From Paractinoplanes maris (GTDB lineage Bacteria > Actinomycetota > Actinomycetes > Mycobacteriales > Micromonosporaceae), in assembly GCF_023544465.1 (NCBI RefSeq), contig NZ_JALPVL010000004.1:558001-622000 (forward strand): a stretch of 64,000 bases of DNA, in the 5' to 3' direction. The notes beneath the pieces are model-generated. The model searched no databases. It was not told the DNA's origin and saw only the letters and a program-made list of their open reading frames with translations. The translations under genes were made by a program, and so were the position numbers. The stretch's first letter is position 1; the number at the start of each line of letters is the position of its first letter. Of this stretch, positions 59,357-64,000 are shown piece by piece.

Positions 59357-60295
59357 CTATCGCGCGGGCCACCAACGCCTGATCGCCAAGCCGGTGACCA
59401 GCGCGGTGGCCGCGATCGCCCCGCCGACCTGGGCCCGGTTCCACCGCCCCGGGCCGCCCTCCTCGCGGGGCTGCGGGCCGAAGATGTTGCCGTCGTTCGG
59501 GGCGATCCGGCGCCGGGACAGGCCGCCGTGCTTCATCAGCGTGGTGACCAGGGCGTTGTAGACCGGGGGCAACGCGGTGAAGCCGAATTCGATCAGACGG
59601 TTGGTCGCGCCGACCGAGGCCTCGGGGCGGGGCTTGTCGGCCTGCTTGAGCACCCGGGCGGCGACCCGCTCGGCCGTGTCGACCGGCGGCGGTGGGCGGC
59701 CGACGAACCCCGCGTAGTTGGCCGCGCTGGTGTAGATCGGCGTGTCGACGCTGCCCGGCGCCACCGAGCAGACGTGGATGTTCCGCGCGTCCCGGGTCTC
59801 CTGTTGCAGCGTGCGCACCAGGCCGCGCAGGCCCCACTTCGAGGTCACGTAGGCCGACATGTACGGCACGGTGATGTGCGCCAGCAGCGAGCCGACCAGG
59901 ATCAGCGTGCCGTGCCCCTGCGCGCGGAACTGGCGCAGCGCGGTGCGGGCGACGTTGGCCGTGCCCAGCAGGTCGGTCGCGATCACCTGCTCGAACACCT
60001 CGGGCGGCAGATCCTCGAACTTCCCGTACGCCATGACCGCGGCCGAGTCGGCCCACACGTCGATCCGCCCGTACCGCTCGACAGCCGCCTTCCGCAGGGC
60101 TTCGAGGTCGCTGCGACTGGTGATGTCGGTGGGGACCACCAGGGGGTCGTTGCCGCAGGCCTCGGCCACGGCGATCAGGTCCTGCTCGCTGCGGGCGGCC
60201 AGAACCACCCGGTCGCCCCGGCGGGTGAACGCCAGGGCCGCGGCCCGGCCGATGCCACTGGAGGCGCCGGTCAGCACCACTACACGTGAACTCAT
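59357..60295 (-). CDS. Short-chain dehydrogenase/reductase with a C-terminal tail
   Basis: I start at the ATG at 60295 (MSSRVVVLTGASSGIG); upstream in-frame codons overlap the divergent gene. 312 aa. Cofactor motif TGASSGIGRAAALAF, catalytic S-Y-K as GSLLAHITVPYMSAYVTSKWG. An extension after residue 245 is basic and ends with a hydrophobic QVGGAIAATALVTGLAIRRW, a probable membrane anchor. Divergent from the zinc alcohol dehydrogenase gene, 44 bp apart. Confidence 0.9.
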   Translation of the reverse strand: MSSRVVVLTGASSGIGRAAALAFTRRGDRVVLAARSEQDLIAVAEACGNDPLVVPTDITSRSDLEALRKAAVERYGRIDVWADSAAVMAYGKFEDLPPEVFEQVIATDLLGTANVARTALRQFRAQGHGTLILVGSLLAHITVPYMSAYVTSKWGLRGLVRTLQQETRDARNIHVCSVAPGSVDTPIYTSAANYAGFVGRPPPPVDTAERVAARVLKQADKPRPEASVGATNRLIEFGFTALPPVYNALVTTLMKHGGLSRRRIAPNDGNIFGPQPREEGGPGRWNRAQVGGAIAATALVTGLAIRRWWPAR

Positions 60296-60339
60296 GACCG
60301 GATTGCATACCCGAACGATCACCGGGTATCCGGCATCAC

Positions 60340-61524
60340 ATGCGTGCATTGACATGGCAAGGAACCGGCAAGGTCACCGTGGAGACCGTTCCCGACCCGG
60401 TGATCCAGGAGCCGACCGACGCGATCGTGCGGATGACCTCCACCGCGATCTGCGGCTCGGACCTGCACCTGTACGACGTCCTGGGCATGTATCTGGACGC
60501 GGGCGACATCCTCGGGCACGAGCCGATGGGTATCGTCGAAGCGGTCGGGTCCGAGGTCACCCACATCAAGCCGGGCGACCGTGTGGTCATCCCGTTCAAC
60601 ATCTCCTGCGGGCACTGCTTCTACTGCCGCAAGGGCTTCTTCGCCCAGTGCGAGACGACCCAGGTCAAGGATCAGGGCAAGGGTGCGTCGCTGTTCGGCT
60701 ACACCAAGCTCTACGGTCAGGTGCCGGGCGGGCAGGCCGAGCTGCTGCGGGTGCCGCAGGCGCACTTCGGCCCGATCAAGGTGCCCGACCACCACCCCGA
60801 CGAGCGTTATCTGTTCCTCTCCGACGTGCTGACCACCTCGTGGCAGGCTGCCCAGTGGGCCGACATCGAGCCCGGCAGCACGGTGCTGGTGACCGGTCTC
60901 GGCCCGATCGGCCAGATGTCGGCCCGGATCGCCCGCCACCTGGGCGCCGGCCGCGTGATCGCCGTCGACAACGTGCCCGAGCGCAACGCGATGGCCGAGC
61001 GCAACGGCATCGAGGTGCTCGACTTCGACAAGGTCGACAACATCGGTGACGCCGTTCGCGACATGACCCACGGCCGCGGCGCCGACTCGGTGATCGAGGC
61101 GGTCGGCATGGAGGCGCACGGCACCCCGTTCCAGTCCGCCGCCATGAAGGCGGCCGGGCTGCTGCCCGACGGGCTGGCCCGCAAGGCGACCGAGACGTTC
61201 GGCGTCGACCGGATGGGTGCGCTGCGTACGGCCTTCGACTCGGTGCGCCGGGCCGGCACGATCTCCATCATCGGCGTCTACGGCGGCGAGGCCGACCCGT
61301 TCCCGATGATGGACCTGTTCGACAAGGGCGTGACCCTGCGGATGGGCCAGGCCCACGTCAAGCAGTGGGTCGACGACATCCTGCCCCTGCTGACCGGTGA
61401 CGACGACCCGCTGGGGGTCGACGACCTGACCACCCACCGCCTCCCGCTCGAAGAGGCCCCGCACGGTTACGACATCTTCAAGAAGAAGGAGGACGGCTGC
61501 ATCAAGGTCGTTCTCAAGCCGTAG
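60340..61524 (+). CDS. Zinc-dependent alcohol dehydrogenase, formaldehyde-dehydrogenase-like
   Basis: 394 aa. Catalytic zinc ligands in TAICGSDLHLY and GHEPMGIVEAVGSEV. The structural zinc knuckle is ISCGHCFYCRKGFFAQCE. The Rossmann fold is VLVTGLGPIGQMSARIARHLGAGRVIAVDN. The length and insertion resemble glutathione-independent formaldehyde dehydrogenases and threonine dehydrogenase-like enzymes. A perfect hairpin terminator follows. Confidence 0.93.
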   Translation: MRALTWQGTGKVTVETVPDPVIQEPTDAIVRMTSTAICGSDLHLYDVLGMYLDAGDILGHEPMGIVEAVGSEVTHIKPGDRVVIPFNISCGHCFYCRKGFFAQCETTQVKDQGKGASLFGYTKLYGQVPGGQAELLRVPQAHFGPIKVPDHHPDERYLFLSDVLTTSWQAAQWADIEPGSTVLVTGLGPIGQMSARIARHLGAGRVIAVDNVPERNAMAERNGIEVLDFDKVDNIGDAVRDMTHGRGADSVIEAVGMEAHGTPFQSAAMKAAGLLPDGLARKATETFGVDRMGALRTAFDSVRRAGTISIIGVYGGEADPFPMMDLFDKGVTLRMGQAHVKQWVDDILPLLTGDDDPLGVDDLTTHRLPLEEAPHGYDIFKKKEDGCIKVVLKP

Positions 61525-61534
61525 GCAAGGAGAA

Positions 61535-61560
61535 AGGGCCCGCCGTAGCCGGCGGGCCCT
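61535..61560. terminator. Bidirectional hairpin terminator
   Basis: AGGGCCCGCCG and CGGCGGGCCCT are perfect 11-bp inverted repeats with a 4-base loop, between the convergent alcohol dehydrogenase and SDR genes. Confidence 0.9.
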
Positions 61561-61574
61561 CTGCGTTCGGGTGG

Positions 61575-62378
61575 TTACTCCTGGGCCGAGCCGGGCTCGG
61601 CCATCTTGCGGTGCATCTCCGCCTTGGCCTTGTCCGGCATGACCTTCGACGCCGCGCCCTGGACCTTGGTCTTCAGGGAGCCGGCGACAACCTTCTCCTT
61701 GTCCTTCATCAGCGCGTCGAAGCCCTGCTTGGCCACCACGGCCGGGTCGTCCTTCTTGCCGGCGCCGACCCGGGTGTCGTCCATCTCGGCGCGGTGGAAG
61801 AAGTTGGTGTCGGTCGGGCCGGGCATCAACGACGTGATGGTGACGTCGGTGTCCTTCAGCTCGGCCCGCAGCGCCTCGGCGAACGACTGCACGAACGACT
61901 TCGAGGCGTTGTAGACGGCCTGATAGGTGCCGGGCATGGTGGACGCGATCGACGAGGTGAACAGCACCTGTCCCGAGTCGCGGGCGACCATGTCGGGCAG
62001 CACCCGCTTGGCCAGGTGCACGGTCGACGTGACGTTCACGTCGATGACGTTCAACTCGTCGGTCAGCGAGGTCTGATGGGTGAAGTCACCGCCGATACCG
62101 CGACCGGCGTTGAGCGCGATCGCGTCGACCGGACGGCCGGTCTCGAGAACGGCCGCGTAGACGGCCTCGACACCCTCGAAGTGGGCCAGGTCGGCCTTGA
62201 CGGCCACCACCTGGTTCTGCCCGTCGCGGCGCAGCGCGGTGGCCGCCTCCTCGATGGCGTCGTCCTCGGCGGTGACGAGCAGGTCGTAGCCGTGCTCGGC
62301 GAACTGCCGGGCGAGCTCGAAGCCGATCCCGCTGGACGCGCCGGTGACTACTGCGAACGGATTCGTCGTCGAATTCAT
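61575..62378 (-). CDS. Short-chain dehydrogenase/reductase
   Basis: 267 aa. VVTGASSGIGFELARQFAEHG, NAGRGIG, and the catalytic FTSSIASTMPGTYQAVYNASKSFVQSF set are complete. A lysine-rich C-terminal segment (about 215-267) is more charged than in typical SDRs. Its start is 37 bp downstream of the TetR gene stop, so the pair is probably one unit. Confidence 0.9.
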   Translation of the reverse strand: MNSTTNPFAVVTGASSGIGFELARQFAEHGYDLLVTAEDDAIEEAATALRRDGQNQVVAVKADLAHFEGVEAVYAAVLETGRPVDAIALNAGRGIGGDFTHQTSLTDELNVIDVNVTSTVHLAKRVLPDMVARDSGQVLFTSSIASTMPGTYQAVYNASKSFVQSFAEALRAELKDTDVTITSLMPGPTDTNFFHRAEMDDTRVGAGKKDDPAVVAKQGFDALMKDKEKVVAGSLKTKVQGAASKVMPDKAKAEMHRKMAEPGSAQE

Positions 62379-62415
62379 GGCAGTGGGGTGCCCCGGCTCG
62401 ATCGGGTTATGCGTT

Positions 62416-62976
62416 TCAGCTCAACGCGTCCAGCAGGAAATCGACCAGCTTGCCGGCGTGCGCGCTGCCGTCGGGCGGCGCGGTCAGCGCGTGCATCATG
62501 GCCCCGCCGATCAGCGTCTCGAGCAGCAGCGTGACCGACACGGCGGGGGAGAGCTCACCCCGGGCCATGCCGCGCCGGACGATCGCGCGGGCGGCCAGCG
62601 TCTGCGCCGCGCGGGTGGCCGCGTAGTTCTCGGCGACGCCGGGGATCGTGCGGCCCTCGATCATCAGCCGCATCGCGGCCCGGCTCGACGGGCCGGCATA
62701 GACGTCGAGGATCTGGGTGGCCAGCTCGACCAGGTCGCCGCGCAGGGTGCCGGTGTCGACGTCGCTGACATGCGGCAGGCTGGCCGTCAGGGCATCGGTC
62801 AGCAGCGACTCCTTGGTGCTCCAGCGCAGATAGAGCGAGGCCTTGCCGACGCCCGCCCGCCGCGCCACGGCCTCCATGGCGAAGCCGGCCCACCCGGTCT
62901 CACCGAACTGGTCCATGGCCGCCCGCTCGATGCGGCGGTCGACCTCGGGATCGCGCGGCCGGCCGGACGAGCTCAT
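62416..62976 (-). CDS. TetR-family regulator
   Basis: 186 aa. N-terminal helix-turn-helix: VDRRIERAAMDQFGETGWAGFAMEAVARRAGVGKASLYLRWSTKESLL. The C-terminal ligand domain matches the TetR_C_11/16-like group by eye. It likely represses itself and the SDR gene, and possibly the divergent stress-protein gene. Confidence 0.92.
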   Translation of the reverse strand: MSSSGRPRDPEVDRRIERAAMDQFGETGWAGFAMEAVARRAGVGKASLYLRWSTKESLLTDALTASLPHVSDVDTGTLRGDLVELATQILDVYAGPSSRAAMRLMIEGRTIPGVAENYAATRAAQTLAARAIVRRGMARGELSPAVSVTLLLETLIGGAMMHALTAPPDGSAHAGKLVDFLLDALS

Positions 62977-62991
62977 GACATGTCCTTCTTA

Positions 62992-63050
62992 TTGCTGAAC
63001 GGTTACCGTCACGATACACTTTGGATATCGAAACGCAAGACGTTCAGTAA
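62992..63050. promoter_or_regulatory. Inverted half-sites between the TetR and stress-protein genes
   Basis: TTGCTGAACG at 62992-63001 and CGTTCAGTAA at 63041-63050 are inverted copies (9 of 10 match) 39 bp apart in the divergent promoter region. CTGAACG/CGTTCAG half-sites are common in TetR-family operators. Confidence 0.5.
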
Positions 63051-63069
63051 TTCCGGCGTGGAGGAAGCC

Positions 63070-63504
63070 ATGAGGGACGGCCCCGGCACGATCCTGGTCG
63101 GCATCGACGGATCCACATCCTCCTTACGCGCGGCCGCCTATGCGCTGGGCATGGCCCGCCGCCAGGGCAGCCGCCTGATCGTCGTCTATGTGCGCACCCC
63201 GCCACCGGCCCTGCTGCCCCTGGCCGACACGGGCGGCGCGGCCGCCACGATCATCGACACCCAGGACGCGGTGGAGCGGGAGCTGCGAGCCGCCTTCGAC
63301 GAGCGCGTCCAGGATCTCGGCATCGACGCCCGCCTGGTGGTCCGGGCCGGTGAGCCCTACACCGAGCTGTGCGACGCCGCCCGCGAGGTCCAGGCCGACG
63401 CGGTGATCGTGGGCCGCTCGGCCAACTTCCTGCACCGGGTGGCCGGCTCGATCGGCAACAAACTGGTGCGCTGCGGTCGCTGGCCGGTCACCGTGGTGCC
63501 GTGA
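63070..63504 (+). CDS. Universal stress protein (UspA fold)
   Basis: I start at the ATG at 63070 with GAGGAAG upstream. 144 aa. ILVGIDGSTSSLRAAAYALGMARR is the usual opening; VIVGRSANFLHRVAGSIGNKLVRCGRWPVTVV carries the G-x-x-S/N ATP-loop in slightly altered form (GRSANFLHRVAGS). A single USP domain. Confidence 0.9.
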   Translation: MRDGPGTILVGIDGSTSSLRAAAYALGMARRQGSRLIVVYVRTPPPALLPLADTGGAAATIIDTQDAVERELRAAFDERVQDLGIDARLVVRAGEPYTELCDAAREVQADAVIVGRSANFLHRVAGSIGNKLVRCGRWPVTVVP

Positions 63505-63540
63505 CGCCGCCGGGCGGCCGCGGACATCAGGGTCGCACCC

Positions 63541-64000
63541 TCATGCGCGGTCGTGACGCTCCACCGCGCGGGCGATCTCGACGCGCGAGCCGACCGACAG
63601 TTTGTGGAACAGATGGCGGATGTGGGTCTCGACCGTCTTGCGGCTCAGATAGAGCTCCTCGGCGATCTCCGCGTTGGTGCGGCGGTCGGTGATCAGCCGG
63701 GCCACCTCGAGCTCGCGCTCGGTCAGCGTGGCCAGCCCGGAGCTCCGGTCGCTGCGGCGGTGCACTTGCCGGTGACCCAGGCGCCGCATCAGGCGCTCGG
63801 CCTCGGCCCGCCGCCGCGGAGCCCCGCACCGGTCGTAGACGTCGCGGACCAGCTGGAGATTCCGGACGGCCTCCTCGACGTCACCCGCCTCGGCCAGCGC
63901 CCGCGCGGCCAGCAGCCGGGCGGCCGCCGCCTCCAGCACGGTGCCGTGCCGGGCGGCTTCCAGCGCGAGTTCCGCGGCCTCGCGCGGGCGGCCCTGATGC
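63541..64000 (-). CDS. LuxR-family regulator, 3' part only
   Basis: The frame stays open to the window end, so only the last 150 or so codons are seen. The C-terminal LuxR helix-turn-helix is LTERELEVARLITDRRTNAEIAEELYLSRKTVETHIRHLFHKL. The preceding Ala/Arg-rich helices (LEAAAARLLAARALAEAGDVEEAV) look like TPR-type repeats, suggesting a large AAA-ATPase/LAL-type regulator. Confidence 0.85.
   Translation of the reverse strand, partial: HQGRPREAAELALEAARHGTVLEAAAARLLAARALAEAGDVEEAVRNLQLVRDVYDRCGAPRRRAEAERLMRRLGHRQVHRRSDRSSGLATLTERELEVARLITDRRTNAEIAEELYLSRKTVETHIRHLFHKLSVGSRVEIARAVERHDRA

Overview
The window reads as chromosomal DNA of a high-GC actinomycete. The evidence is strong third-position G/C bias, many GTG starts, pervasive 4-bp ATGA/GTGA stop-start overlaps, secreted enzymes with ricin-B lectin modules, a DUF574-type SAM methyltransferase and an F420/LLM-type oxidoreductase. 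A Micromonosporaceae (Actinoplanes-like) host is my best guess; that is inference, as no rRNA or species marker is present. I see no integrase, transposase, phage structural gene, plasmid gene or CRISPR array.

Layout. 1-14,400: ordinary accessory genes. These are two EamA exporters, a very large secreted PA14/beta-propeller/lectin/DUF1080 protein, a NarL-type two-component pair, a GH18 chitinase, and assorted oxidoreductases (enoyl-CoA hydratase, NmrA-like, FAD, SDR, VOC). 14,550-18,041: the most unusual part. A leader-like micro-ORF with a U-tailed terminator precedes an array of 12 same-strand tRNA genes: Ala, Thr, Gly, Leu, Thr, Leu, Ala, then Ile, Lys, Val, Val, then Cys. Two protein genes, a cyclase-like repeat protein and an APH-fold kinase, sit inside the array. 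Half of the tRNAs carry C instead of the near-universal U33, two have Leu anticodons on short-variable-arm bodies, and three tandem tRNA fragments with only an acceptor stem and a D-arm lie between them. 18,090-19,016 is nadK.

19,089-32,408: a divergent catabolic locus. On the minus strand are hydantoinase/oxoprolinase A and B and an amidohydrolase. On the plus strand are an ABM-fold protein, a lipoprotein/ATPase/permease ABC importer, a degenerate HyuA-like protein, a DUF917 protein, a repeat micro-ORF and a PucR regulator. It probably imports and opens a cyclic amide or thiohydantoin-like compound. 32,415-40,105: mostly exported or membrane proteins, including an AA10 LPMO under a perfect CebR-type box. 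40,214-45,468: an M17 aminopeptidase divergent from a second hyuAB pair.

46,389-55,244: a hydroxyproline catabolic cluster. Epimerase, three-part D-hydroxyproline dehydrogenase, a DHDPS-fold deaminase and a semialdehyde dehydrogenase would lead to 2-oxoglutarate. A GntR regulator is encoded with them, and matching palindromes at 51,637 and 53,496 look like its operators. 55,306-64,000: an APH kinase; a tightly overlapping operon of short acyl-CoA-dehydrogenase homologue, PIG-L deacetylase, NodS-like methyltransferase and GT2; two SDRs; a zinc alcohol dehydrogenase; a TetR regulator; a universal stress protein; and the 3' end of a LuxR gene running off the window. Short tandem repeats with 18, 21, 27, 28 and 42 bp periods are scattered through the window.
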